From Aralia elata (Eukaryota; Streptophyta; Magnoliopsida; Apiales; Araliaceae), in assembly GCA_034770075.1 (NCBI GenBank), contig CM068382.1, positions 9,070,685-9,134,684 on the forward strand: a stretch of 64,000 bases of DNA. Direction: 5' to 3'. A model generated the notes under the pieces. The model saw only the letters and a list, made by a program, of their open reading frames with translations. It was not told the origin of the DNA and made no database searches. The position numbers and the translations under genes are program-made. Each line of letters starts with the position of its first letter. Position 1 is the stretch's first letter. Positions 32,314 to 42,821 of the stretch are shown one piece after another.

Positions 32314-33223
32314 TAATGGGGATTTGGAGACCGAGGAAGAAGATAGTGACAATGACTCTATGCCACCATTGGAGGAAGATAGAGAGGTTGCTATGCATGG
32401 CGAAGTGTTGGTTACACGGAGGATGCTTAGTACACAGGCAAAAGAAGAAAGCAGCGAGCAAAGAGAGAATCTATTTCATACTAGATGCATGGTAAATGGT
32501 AAGATTTGTTGTGTTGTAATTGATGGTGGGAGCTGTACAAATGTGGCAAGCATCACAATGGTAGAGAAATTGGGACTTACAACATCCAAACATCCTCACC
32601 CATACCGATTGCAGTGGCTCAATGACAGCGGCGACATTAAAGTTACCAAGCAAGTATCGGTGCCGTTTACAATTGGAAAGTATGTTGATGAGATCCTTTG
32701 TGATGTAGTTCCTATGCAGGCAGGTCATTTACTACTTGGGAGACCTTGGCAGTTCGATCGGCGAGTAAAACACGATGGTTTTACTAATGAGTACTCTTTT
32801 GTTCACAATCAAAGAAAAGTTACCTTGTGTCCTATGTCACCAAAACAAGTGCATGAGGATCAAATACACTTACAGAGAGATCATGAAAAGAAAACAAAAG
32901 AGAGAGAAAAAAAGAAAGAAGAGAGAAAAAAAACAAACATTTTTGCAAAAAGGAGTGATGTAAGGCGAGCTTTGGATTCTAAAAAGCCAATGATTATACT
33001 TCGGTATAAGGAGGCACTTTTAAATACTAACGCTAATAATCCTTCTTTGCCTAGTGTTGTTTCTGCTCTTTTACAGGATTATCAGGATGTATTTCCCGAG
33101 GAACTTCCACAAGGATTACCACCAATTCGGGGAATTGAGCATCAAATTGACTTTGTCCCAGGCGCGACCATTCCAAATCGCCCGGCATACCGAAGCAATC
33201 CCGAGGAAACAAAGGAATTGTAA
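32237..33223 (+). CDS. Element B protease and start of reverse transcriptase
   Basis: The frame opens in the zinc knuckle, then an acidic linker, then the protease: CVVIDGGSCTNVASITMVEK, where IDGGS replaces the usual D(S/T)G, and GHLLLGRPWQFDR. A lysine/glutamate-rich tract (about 225-245) follows, then FPEELPQGLPPIRGIEHQID, the start of the RT domain. It ends at TAA 33221-33223, after ETKEL; the next frame resumes in register 18 bases on, so this is a single in-frame stop. Confidence 0.88.
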   Translation: MYALNVKAGGHIANQCPNQRTMLLLDNGDLETEEEDSDNDSMPPLEEDREVAMHGEVLVTRRMLSTQAKEESSEQRENLFHTRCMVNGKICCVVIDGGSCTNVASITMVEKLGLTTSKHPHPYRLQWLNDSGDIKVTKQVSVPFTIGKYVDEILCDVVPMQAGHLLLGRPWQFDRRVKHDGFTNEYSFVHNQRKVTLCPMSPKQVHEDQIHLQRDHEKKTKEREKKKEERKKTNIFAKRSDVRRALDSKKPMIILRYKEALLNTNANNPSLPSVVSALLQDYQDVFPEELPQGLPPIRGIEHQIDFVPGATIPNRPAYRSNPEETKEL

Positions 33224-33241
33224 AGGCAAGTTGACGAGCTA

Positions 33242-33904
33242 ATGGACAAAGGTTTTGTGAGGGAAAGCATGAGTCCATGTGCGGTTCCTGTTATTTTAGT
33301 ACCTAAGAAAGATGGGAAGTGGCGTATGTGCATTGATTGTCGAGCGGTAAATAACATCACGGTAAAATATCGGCATCCCATTCCTAGGTTAGATGACATG
33401 TTAGATGAATTGCATGGATCTTGTGTGTTTTCTAAAATAGATTTAAAGAGTGGTTATCATCAAATTAGGATGCATGAGGGAGATGAATGGAAAACTGCTT
33501 TTAAAACAAAATATGGGTTATATGAGTGGTTAGTCTTACCTTTTGGTTTAACTAATGCTCCTAGCACGTTCATGAGACTAATGAACCATGTTTTGCGTTC
33601 CTTCATTGGAAAGTTTGTAGTCGTCTACTTTGATGATATTTTGATCTACAACAAGGATTTAGATGAGCATGCATTGCATATAAAATCTGTCCTAGATGTG
33701 CTTCGAAAAGAAAATTGTATGCTAATATGGACAAATGCACATTTTGTACAGATCGAGTTGTATTTCTTGGTTTTGTTGTTAGTACACAGGGAGTACAGGT
33801 TGAAGAAGAAAAGATACGTGCAATTCAAGAATGGCCAACTCCTACGAATGTCAGTCAAGTTCGTAGCTTTCATGGACTCGCGAGTTTCTATAGACGGTTT
33901 GTAA
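33242..33904 (+). CDS. pol: Element B reverse transcriptase core (broken at its end)
   Basis: Continues the protease frame after the TAA. It shows VPVILVPKKDGKWRMCIDCR, FSKIDLKSGYHQIR (first catalytic Asp), LPFGLTNAPSTFMRLMN and VVYFDDILIY with the FDD variant of the catalytic pair. A frameshift near 33715 after RKENC moves the true sequence to the next frame (DRVVFLGFVVSTQG); the last 60 residues here are out of frame. Confidence 0.9.
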   Translation: MDKGFVRESMSPCAVPVILVPKKDGKWRMCIDCRAVNNITVKYRHPIPRLDDMLDELHGSCVFSKIDLKSGYHQIRMHEGDEWKTAFKTKYGLYEWLVLPFGLTNAPSTFMRLMNHVLRSFIGKFVVVYFDDILIYNKDLDEHALHIKSVLDVLRKENCMLIWTNAHFVQIELYFLVLLLVHREYRLKKKRYVQFKNGQLLRMSVKFVAFMDSRVSIDGL

Positions 33905-35244
33905 GGAATTTCAGCGAAGTCACAGCACCACTCACCGAAGTAATCAAAAAGAGTGTAGGATTCAAGTGGGGTGATGCACAGGAAAAAGCGTTTAATTTGA
34001 TTAAAAAAAAATTAACTAACGCTCCTTTACTTGTATTGCCTAATTTCACTAAAACCTTTGAAATTGAATGTGATGCTTCAGGTTTAGGCATTGGAGCTGT
34101 GTTAATGCAAGAAGGAAAACCAGTTGCATATTTCAGTGAAAAATTGAGTGGAGCAGCTTTGAACTATCCCACTTATGACAAGGAATTATATGCTTTGGTT
34201 CGATCATTGGAGACTTGGCAACATTACCTGTGGCCTAAGGAATTTGTGATTCACACGGATCATGAATCATTGAAATATTTGAAAGGCCAACACAAGTTGA
34301 ACAAGAGACATGCACGATGGATGGAGTTCATCGAGACATTCCCGTATGTCATTCGGTATAAACAAGGTAAGGAGAATGTCGTTGCCGACGCTCTCTCAAG
34401 AAGGTATGTATTGTTAAATACTCTCGACACAAAATTACTTGGTTTTGAACAAATCAAAGAATTATATGTTAATGACCATGATTTCTGTGAAGAGTTTAAA
34501 ATTTGTGAAAAGAATGTTGTAGGTAAGTACTTCAAGATGGATGGGTTCTTGTTTCGTGAGAATCGATTGTGTATACCTGCAAGTTCTTTACGTGAACTAT
34601 TGGTTCGTGAATCACATGGAGGTGGTTTGATGGGACATTTTGGTGTTGATAAGACTTTATCTGTATTAAAAGAACATTTCTATTGGCCCCATATGAAACG
34701 AGATGTGGAACGAATTTGTGATAGGTGCATTACCTATCGTCAAGCTAAATCTCGTGTTCAACCCCATGGGTTATACACACCATTGCCAATTTCGAGTGAA
34801 CCTTGGATTGATTTGTCTATGGATTTTGTATTGGGATTACCTAGATCTAAGTATGGTCATGATTCTATATTTGTGGTCGTAGATAGATTTTCAAAAATGG
34901 CACACTTCATTCCATGTCATAAAACTGATGATGCATCCCATATTGCTGATTTATTCTTTAGAGATATTGTGCGTCTGCATGGCATGCCCCGAACAATTGT
35001 TTCGGATAGAGATGCTAAGTTCTTGAGCTACTTTTGGAAAACTTTGTGGTGTAAACTAGGAACTAAACTGTTGTTTTCTACTACTTGTCATCCACAAACT
35101 GACGGTCAAACGGAAGTAGTAAATAGGACTCTATCTGCATTATTAAGGGCTATCATTAATAAGAATATTAAGCTTTGGGAAGAATGTTTACCCCATGTTG
35201 AGTTTGCTTATAATAGGTCCATCCACTCGGCTACTAAATTCTAA
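33715..35244 (+). CDS. pol: Element B RT thumb, RNase H and integrase
   Basis: Residues 1-75 end the RT (FLGFVVSTQGVQVEEEKIRA, SFHGLASFYRRF). RNase H follows with FEIECDASGLGIGAVL (Asp), YDKELYALV (Glu), IHTDHESLKYL (Asp) and VVADALSRR. The integrase zinc finger is HFGVDKTLSVLKEHFYWPHM...CDRCITYR with the second Cys pair changed at the end (usual CxxCQxxK). The integrase core has DLSMDFVLGLP, IVSDRDAKF and DGQTEVVNR, the DD35E triad. TAA at 35242-35244 interrupts the frame after ATKF; it continues in register at 35245. Confidence 0.92.
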   Translation: MYANMDKCTFCTDRVVFLGFVVSTQGVQVEEEKIRAIQEWPTPTNVSQVRSFHGLASFYRRFVRNFSEVTAPLTEVIKKSVGFKWGDAQEKAFNLIKKKLTNAPLLVLPNFTKTFEIECDASGLGIGAVLMQEGKPVAYFSEKLSGAALNYPTYDKELYALVRSLETWQHYLWPKEFVIHTDHESLKYLKGQHKLNKRHARWMEFIETFPYVIRYKQGKENVVADALSRRYVLLNTLDTKLLGFEQIKELYVNDHDFCEEFKICEKNVVGKYFKMDGFLFRENRLCIPASSLRELLVRESHGGGLMGHFGVDKTLSVLKEHFYWPHMKRDVERICDRCITYRQAKSRVQPHGLYTPLPISSEPWIDLSMDFVLGLPRSKYGHDSIFVVVDRFSKMAHFIPCHKTDDASHIADLFFRDIVRLHGMPRTIVSDRDAKFLSYFWKTLWCKLGTKLLFSTTCHPQTDGQTEVVNRTLSALLRAIINKNIKLWEECLPHVEFAYNRSIHSATKF

Positions 35245-35256
35245 CCTTTTGAAATT

Positions 35257-35946
35257 GTGTATGATTTTAATCCTTTAACACCATTGGATTTAGCACCTTT
35301 ACCTATTTCTGAGTATACTAACATGGATGGCAAAAACAAGGCTGATTTTATTAAGCAGATACATGAGAAGACAAGGCTTAACATTGAGAAGAAGACGGAT
35401 CAATATGCTCGACAGGCCAACAAGGGTCGGCGTCAAGTAATCTTCGAACCCGGGGATTGGGTATGGCTACACATGCGTAAGGAAAGATTTCCTGCTCAAA
35501 GGCGTTCGAAACTACTCCCGAGAGGAGATGGACCATTTCAAGTGCTTGAACGCATTAACAACAATGCTTACAAATTGGATTTACCCGGTGAGTATACTGT
35601 TAGTGCAACTTTCAATGTTTCTGATCTAAGCCCGTTTGATGTAGGTGAAGATTTGAGGACAAATCCTTTTCAAGAGGAGAGGTATGATGAGGACATCCAT
35701 GCTCCAGAAACCCATGACACAACCCGAGAAGACCCATTGCAATTGACACTTGGACCCATTACTAGAGCTCGAGCTAAAACCTTCAAAGACGGACTTAACG
35801 GAATGATCCGTGAACTATGGAACGAGATTGGATCAAGTATAGAAGTTATGGAGGTGGAGTCCAAGCGTATGAAACCTGTAAACATGTTACGAATGGACGT
35901 AGCGATCAAAACGATGAAAGAAAACCGTTTGCATGAAGCAGGCTAG
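35257..35946 (+). CDS. pol: Element B integrase C terminus, reading into the 3' LTR
   Basis: Continues the integrase frame after the TAA. FEPGDWVWLHMRKERFPAQR is the GPY/F-side start; DGPFQVLERINNNAYKLDLP and FNVSDLSPFD are the conserved integrase tail. At 35685 the frame crosses into the 3' LTR without a break and runs 262 more bases to TAG, coding GPITRARAKTFKDGLNGMI and a short helical tail. So the LTR carries the last 87 codons. No obvious aromatic-cage chromodomain is seen. Confidence 0.88.
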   Translation: MYDFNPLTPLDLAPLPISEYTNMDGKNKADFIKQIHEKTRLNIEKKTDQYARQANKGRRQVIFEPGDWVWLHMRKERFPAQRRSKLLPRGDGPFQVLERINNNAYKLDLPGEYTVSATFNVSDLSPFDVGEDLRTNPFQEERYDEDIHAPETHDTTREDPLQLTLGPITRARAKTFKDGLNGMIRELWNEIGSSIEVMEVESKRMKPVNMLRMDVAIKTMKENRLHEAG

Positions 35947-36661
35947 CTCGCCCCGTCGAGGTTTTACAGGCCATTTTTCTCGCCCCGGCGAGAGGCTCGC
36001 CCCGACGAGGTTTTTACATTACAAAACTCTCGCCCCGGCGAGAATTTTCAATACAATTTTCTCGCCCCGGCGAGAACCTCCTGGATGCAGTTTGTCATTT
36101 TTTGACTTTCTTGATTTTCGAACCTTCTTTCATCCAAAACATGATATCAGTATTTAGGATCAATTACATGTGTTCTGATTGCAACATTTCTATATTTGTG
36201 TGCTTGTATTTCAAAGAATGTGTGCTTCTAGAAGCTTCTAGTTTGTTTCTAAAACTAGTATAAATAGGTGCTATTGTAAACTTGAATTCATTCATTAATA
36301 TTCAGATTATCATCATTATTGTGAGATTGTTCTTTTCTTGTGGTTCTTGAGAATTCCTAAGTATTCCTTAGTTTTCTTTGAGATTCATATTCGACTTATC
36401 ATACAACCAATCATAGTTGTGTGTGGCGTCTTCTACCGCATCAATCGTCGATTGTACCAAGATTACCGCTTCAACATAAGCGAGGGGTCGAGGTGTCGTT
36501 GGTGTCCATCCTACGCAAACTTCATTTGCAAGCAATTGTACCAAGATTACCGTCTACATATATGCGAGAGGTTAAGGTGTTGCAAGCTATCCATCCTATC
36601 AACTTGTTAGAAACGATCCGGGCGACGACCACCTCACGCAAGCGTGCCGTGGAGTCTATCA
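35685..36661 (+). repeat. 3' LTR of element B (977 bp)
   Basis: Partner of 29805-30764. It carries one extra hairpin unit of about 17 bases near 35985-36010. TATA box at 36258. Ends TCTATCA, followed by CAGCC. Confidence 0.93.
35947..36078 (+). repeat. Hairpin array in the element B 3' LTR, five units
   Basis: CTCGCCCCGGCGAG or single-base variants (CTCGCCCCGTCGAG, CTCGCCCCGACGAG) occur five times, one more than in the 5' LTR. Confidence 0.85.
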
Positions 36662-36666
36662 CAGCC

Positions 36667-37175
36667 CTTCACAGGGGTTAGTGGTTTGGATCTCAGCCCT
36701 TCCCAGGGTGTTAGTGGTTTGGATCTCAACCCTTCCCAGGGTGTTAGTAGTTTGGATCTCAGCCCTTCCCAGGGTGTTAGTTGTTTGGATCTCAGCCCTT
36801 CCCAGGGTGCTCACCATCTTGTTGTGGTTTGCTTGGATGCCTTCCCAGGTTCATTCACCACCTTGTCGTGGTTTGCTTGGATGCCTTCCCAGGTTTGCTC
36901 ACCACCTTGTTGTGGTTTACTTGGATGCCTTCCCAGGTTCACTCACTACCTTGTTGTGGTTTGCTTGGATGTCTTCCCAGGTTTGCTCACCACCCTGTTG
37001 TGGTTTGCTTGGATGCCTTCCCAGGTTCACTTCTTGTTTGGATACCAGCCCTTCCCAGGGTTCACTGATTGTTTGGATACCAACCCTTCCCAAGGGTCGT
37101 CTGTTGGTTGGATACCAGCCCTTCCCAGGGGTCATTGATTGGTTGGATACCAGCCCTACCAGGGGTCATTGATTG
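36667..37175. repeat. Composite minisatellite of element A, right part
   Basis: First a 33-base unit, TTTGGATCTCAGCCCTTCCC with GGGTGTTAGTGG, about four copies; then a 44-base unit around GCTTGGATGCCTTCCCAGG with CACCACCTTG, about five copies; then a unit of about 35 bases with TTGGATACCAGCCCTTCCC. All share TTGGAT(N)nCCTTCCCAGG. Three frames stay open across it because periods 33 and 44 avoid stops; these are not genes. Confidence 0.9.
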
Positions 37176-38369
37176 GTTTTGAGTGATTTTTTTTGAAATG
37201 GGATGTGTGATCGGCTTTTGTCCTGGATCTCCCACCAACATCGTCCACGTACCATGCCGCAAAAACCATCACAGTTTGATCATTCGTGAGGTTGAAAGCG
37301 ACGTGCTTGTACTTTCCTGAAGATTTTCATTTTGATCGTACCTGTATGCATGCAAAAGATGTTATGCATGATCTGACAGATATGTTATGGACAGATGCAT
37401 GTGCACCACATATGTTTAGATAGAAATGACCCATGTTCAGTCAAATGATATGATTCGACAGTCGTCGTTGCTTGCCAACATTTGATTGGATCACGCCTCG
37501 TCGTGAAGTGTAGTTTCTAGACTTCAACCCTGGTCTGGTACTCTGTCTGTTCTTGGTCGTCTTCATTTCATCGAGTTGAGGCAGTCTGTTTCGCTCTCTG
37601 TGATGATCGACAGCTATGTTGCTCCTTGGCCTTTTGATCATTTCTGATGGCCGATATGTTGTTGTCCCGCATTATATCATCCTTGTTTATGCTCATGCAC
37701 GTGGATCATTTGGATGTCGAGGCAGTGATAGTCAGGATTGGGGAGAGGCCCAATGAGAAGTTCTGTGCAGCCTCAGCTTCCTTCCATTTCACGATTCTTA
37801 ACTGCCCCAGCCTTGGCGCGTGTTGTTACCAAGAATTTCTATCGAAAACTCGCGATGTTGACCGTGCTGAGTTATCCACAGCTCTGTAAGATCCTGCATA
37901 TCAGATGGCTAACAAATGCCAAAACTTAAAGGCTCGGGCCGTTAGTGTTAGTTCAACACAAAGATATTAAAATCTCGACAAAAATGCAGTTAAAGCACAT
38001 GAAATTGAATATCTGTTGATCGCACAATCTAGCAAGTTGTGAACCGTGAATGTACTAGATTGGAAGTTATTTTCAATCCCTCGTGAGTTGATGATTTTCT
38101 ATTTAACGAGTTATGAAATCGTGAGAACACCTTCAAGCATTCATGGTCATTGTACGTGAGTAAGGTCGAATTCAAAAGAACTACCTTTCTTCGTCAAAGG
38201 TATCCTGTCTTCATTCTCGACAACGTTCTTAGCAGGATTGACGTCATATGACAAATGCACTGTGCGATGCAGCACTCAGTAGGGGTTTCTCTTCTATGAC
38301 TTCTTGTTTAAGGCCGAGAGTTTTTTCGTATTATCTTTTCTTTTTATTAGCCCACTTCACTTGTCTCGT
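37176..38369. other. Element A spacer between minisatellite and 175-bp repeats
   Basis: Non-coding; no protein motif on either strand. Fits the long 3' untranslated region of Ogre-like elements. Confidence 0.5.
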
Positions 38370-38860
38370 TTTCTTAGGCTATTCAAAGTTACCCATTTAA
38401 CGAGTTTTGGACCAATGACTCCCAAACTAGACGATTTTGGGGCATTAAGTGTACAGACACCCCTTCGGGTTTATTTACTCGAGTAACAAAGGCCACGGTT
38501 CGAGACAAGCTGGTGGTCTGCCCCATTCATTCTTTGTTTGACCTTGCGCAATATTCGTTTTTTTAGGCTTGAGTTACCCATGTAGCGAGTGTTAGGCCGG
38601 TGACTCCTAAACCAGACGGCTTTATGGCACCAGATGCAGAGACACCCCTTAGGCTTAATTACTCGAGTAACCCATGCCATGATTCGAATCTGCTCGGGCC
38701 TCCTCTACTGTAATGCTCATTTTCTTAGGCTCTGAGTTACTCATGTAACGAGTGTTGGGCCAGCGACTCCCAAACCAGATGGCTTTAGGGCACCAGGTGT
38801 AGAGACACCCCTCGGGCTTTAATTACTCGAATAACCCAGGCCACGATTCGAGACATTAGC
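38370..38860. repeat. Three tandem repeats of about 160-190 bp in element A
   Basis: Each unit starts TTCTTAGGCT or TTTTAGGCTT (38371, 38561, 38722) and contains GAGTTACCCATGTA, GTGACTCCCAAACCAGA, AGAGACACCCCT and ATTACTCGAGTAACCCA or variants. ACTCGAGT is a palindrome in each unit. The third unit passes into unique sequence at about 38860. Confidence 0.85.
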
Positions 38861-39899
38861 TTGATAATCATTTATCGTCTGACTTCTTGATATTAGCTTG
38901 ATAATTATTGACTGTCTGACTACGTGTTAATTGCCATCAACATCGTCATAGTTTTATACCCCACAACTGAAAGTTTGTGCAAATGCAAAGTGAAGGCTGT
39001 CACATGAGGTCGATTCTGTCGCAATCGTTGTTTTGAATTAAGGCTTTGTACCCGATCAAAAGGTTGAATAGCCTTCTTCGTCTAATCATACTCACGATCG
39101 TGCTCCACGGTTGCTTGCCAGAATTAATCTGATTCCTATCAAGCCAAATAAAATCCCCTTTCACGCGGATCATCGTATCCCGGGAAAACTATGCTTGACA
39201 AATGCCAGATGATCGTACCGTTGAAGATTGAATTGACATGAGGTAGCATTTGATGATGATGGTGCATGTTGATGTGATTGTTGCATGGGTGCCAATTTGC
39301 ACGTCATCATTTCCTGGGTAGTTGACAAATGCCCCAGTGTTAAGTTGCTTTTCTTGTGATCTCCCTTGTACTGGTCGCATCGGTATCTCGCTGGGCTGAC
39401 AAAAGATCCGGTCCTTTGACTTGTTGAAAGATTTGGGGGATTTTTTTTTTGATTTTTGAGTTTTTTTTGTGTTCGAATTTGCCCCTACTCCGGGTTCTTT
39501 GTGATCGTTAGGGGTTCTGATGCTTGATGGCGATGGTTTGGTCTAAGTCGGGTTTGGATTTATCTTCGACTCATCCTTTGATCTCGTTAGGCGTATTATC
39601 GATATCTGTCTCGCCCTGCTCAATCCCCATCAGATCGAAATCTAGCTCTATACCAAAATCGTGATCCTCCTTCAAATTTGGCCTATTGCTTGTCAGGCTA
39701 GAATGCCTCAAATCGGGGTACCTGAAATAAAACAGGAATGCTTGTCATAGATATAAAACATTTCAGCACATGATCTTCTTTTTTGGATAACATGACAAAG
39801 TGACATGAGCGTGCAGGGATTTGAAATAAAACTCAGAATTTTAAAACCCATTGATCTTCTACTGGCCGGGATTCACTGCCATACTCCTGGATTTACCCC
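38861..39899. other. Element A internal sequence, no gene recognised
   Basis: The integrase core should lie here on the minus strand if A were intact, but I find no DD35E motif. Homopolymer T tracts near 39440-39475 and unique sequence fill the stretch. Confidence 0.45.
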
Positions 39900-40484
39900 T
39901 TCCTGGATATTACCTGCTGCACGGTCCAACTGGCCACAGTGAGGTCAAGCAATGGAGCTCATTAGGAGGTGCATGGATCGTATTGGCATGGATCTGGCAT
40001 TGATGGCATTTCTTGACATGAGTATCGCAGTCAGTTTTCATGGTTAGCCAGTAGTGACCCGTTCACATGATTTTCTTTGCCAAAAATGTTCCGCTCATAT
40101 GGGCTCTGCACACATCGCCGTGTACTTCGTTCATTAATCAGTGGGCTTCTTCGGCTTCCAGATATCTCAGCAGTCCCGTAGCTAGGTCTCATTTATGCAA
40201 ATCGTCTCCGCTTAGGAAGAATTTCACTGCCCATCTTTGGATTCTCTTTCCTCGGTCAGATCTGCATTTTCGGGAGAGGAGCTGTCTTGGAGGAACTCTT
40301 TAATGTTTTGATACCAAGCCCATTTAGGAGGGGCGTCACTATAGGAGATCTCTCCGATCTGATCCTCATAGGCCGGACAAGTCTGTACCGCAATTCCCAG
40401 GGCTAATCTCAGTCCTAGGATGCATCCCTCATAATCGGCCGTATTGTTGGAGTGGCAGAACTGTAATTTCATGGCTACCGACAT
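39900..40484 (-). pseudogene. Element A pol remnant: archaeal-type RNase H and integrase zinc finger
   Basis: On the minus strand 40484-40380 reads KLQFCHSNNTADYEGCILGL and LRLAL, the archaeal-type RNase H block (compare NNIAEYEALIAGLRLA in element D). Further on, 40110-39950 reads MSGTFLAKKIM, a stop, TGHYWLTMKTDC and HVKKCHQCQIHAN, an HHCC integrase finger of the same type as D. Stops and frame changes interrupt it. No core triad follows. Confidence 0.7.
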
Positions 40485-40929
40485 CTGCCATTTGGATGGG
40501 TGGAGTATGGACTTTACGGCCTCTCAGTTGGGTCCTAGGGGCAATCTCACAAAACAAATAAGGGTCGTAGTTTAGTACTGTGCCAGTTACAAGTTGGCAG
40601 ATGCATGTCAACACTGATGCCTGATTATTATTCATTTTTTTTTTCGGTTCTCTAAACTTATCCTGCAAAACAAGGTCAGTGATTGATGACAGGATAGTAT
40701 TCAGAAGTTTTAGAAAACCTTGGTACGTGGTATGGATGGCCTTCCTGCAAAACCAAGTCAGCATTCTCTTTATATGTGCAGGTGATGTAATCACATGATA
40801 CAGGACATATTTATTACGATGATGACGGTATGACAGTTGTATGTCATTTACATGACATTTATTTATTTGACTGAACGATAAAAGGGCATGAAGAAGCTTC
40901 CCTTCTGTTAGGTTTATCAGAGGCTGACC

Positions 40930-42807
40930 TGTAAGTATGCAAAATCACAATCTAATTGAGATGCGCAACGGAAAATGGAAATTAAAATTTTTGCAACTTA
41001 ACCATGAATCACCTTATGCATAGCTATTAATTGAAGAAGAATAACAAGAGAAAATACCTTTGATGACTCAACTCTTGAACCGCTACAAGATCTACTCCTC
41101 TCTTGATTTCTTCAAGCTTCTCCAATCTACAATTGTTTGTTGATTTCTTCAAGCTCCTCCAATCTTTGTTTCTTGAATTAAACACTAGCTACAAAGTGTA
41201 TGTAGCACTCTAGAGGTAATCCACCAAGAATGATTATACAAGAAACAATATTTGATTTCCTAGAAATCTTGGATGGCTAATCCAATTAAATCTTTTATTC
41301 CTAACTCTTAAGAATAATAAGAACCCTTCATCAAGAACTCTTTCATTAGATGGAGGCTAGCACTTCTCTAAGTGCAATAAATGCTAGGTTGAATGAATTA
41401 GGAAAACCCTAATTCAATTAGTATACTACCAAGAATAATACTTACACAATATGTAAGTAACATTATTCTCCTAACCCACATGTTTTGCATTCAAGCAACT
41501 AACACATGTTATTAGCTTAGCCCACCTTTTGCATTTAATTTAAATGAATATTTACATTTCATTTAAATTAATTCTTAATCTAATTAAGAATTAAATGATA
41601 ATAATAATAAGATTTATCTTATTAATTTATTAATTCAATATTTCTCCAAATATATCATTATAAATATTAAGCATTTCAATTTATTCAACTAATAAATTAA
41701 ATACTTAATTTATTATCATTAAGCCAATTTCTTCTAATATAATATTATTCTTTTTGCGGTGTGACCCTTTAGGTTCAATATTATGCCGGTTAGTAGAATA
41801 AATAAATTAGAACAATTCTAATATTATTTATAATGAATTAAACTCCTTTAATTCAAACATAAATAAATAATATTTATTCTACATCATGAGGGACACCTTA
41901 CGATAATGTATCATGACTATCCGAATAATATGAAATCAATGTTTAATCACATAGAACCTATTCAGTAGTAGTTACCGTACAATTCAATCCTTCTACCATA
42001 CAATGTCCCGATTAAATATAAGACATGGATTTACTGACAAGTCTTATTTTATTTAATCATATGCATTTCGATTTAAGAATGCACAACTCCGATTAATGTA
42101 AATTAGAAACTCCTTTCTAATTTTCATTCAACCCTGGCCAGGGATTTTTGAGCTGTCATTTATCAAATCGCATAGGACATTCTCTCCCTTTATCAGATAG
42201 TGGTAGATCCTTTGTCGATCATTCACCTACCTCCGTGTATACTTTATTATACTCGTACATACCCTATGACATACCCTAAGGTATTAAGGAATATGACAAA
42301 GTATAACTTAACATACACAAGGTACTATGATGATCTCAAGTCCAAGGATCACTTGTACAACTATCACTTAAGAACTTCCCTAGTGACAGGGTGAATAAAA
42401 CTCCATTAGGGTTCTTTAAGCGAGTCACGTTCAGTGAACTTATTCTCTAATAAGCACCTACATACTTGCTTTAGTGTCTTCACACAAATGATTATGAGAT
42501 CAATCATTATCTTCTAAAGATCAAGCATAGTATGTACTAATCTATCCGGATCAGTAATCCCAATATTAGTGATCCAACGATTAGGAACATTTTAGTTTTG
42601 AGCTTTCTTGAATTTAGATCTCACTAGCATGATCTCATCATGATTCTAAAAGCATTGCTCGAAAACTATGGGTTCATCACATTTATTAATTCAACCAATT
42701 AACATGGATAAAATATGCCTTTTATTCTATTATTAATATTTGAATAAGATTACAAAGTAAATGCTTATTACATCAAATATAATTGGCTTGAGGGCATATT
42801 ACTTTCA
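40930..42807 (-). repeat. 3' LTR of element C (1878 bp)
   Basis: Partner of 48541-50417. AT-rich. The internal pair ATTTCTTCAAGC(T/C)(T/C)CTCCAATCT is duplicated in tandem near 41106-41165. Confidence 0.93.
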
Positions 42808-42821
42808 ATCTCCCACTTGCA
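42808..42821 (-). promoter_or_regulatory. Polypurine tract of element C
   Basis: On the minus strand GCAAGTGGGAGAT directly precedes the 3' LTR, the usual Ty1/copia tract. Confidence 0.8.

Larger units (their letters stand above)
29805..36661 (+). mobile_element. Element B: Ty3/gypsy retrotransposon, chromovirus-like, 6.86 kb
   Basis: LTRs at 29805-30764 (960 bp) and 35685-36661 (977 bp) begin TGATGAGGAC and end GTCTATCA, with duplication CAGCC at 29800-29804 and 36662-36666. The primer site matches initiator tRNA-Met. Order: gag, protease, RT, RNase H, integrase, as in Ty3/gypsy. There is no second RNase H. The pol frame runs into the 3' LTR. The LTRs differ by about 11 substitutions and one insertion of about 17 bases. 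Coding sequence has two in-frame stops and at least three frameshifts. The group (CRM-like chromovirus) is suggested by the primer site and LTR overlap, but a chromodomain or CR motif was not confirmed. Confidence 0.92.

Noticed and set aside
36644..37172. Two overlapping plus-strand frames of more than 160 codons full of repeats
   Set aside because: They cross a minisatellite with 33- and 44-base units. All three frames stay open there and the residues are just translated repeats; the frames also begin at the LTR of element B.
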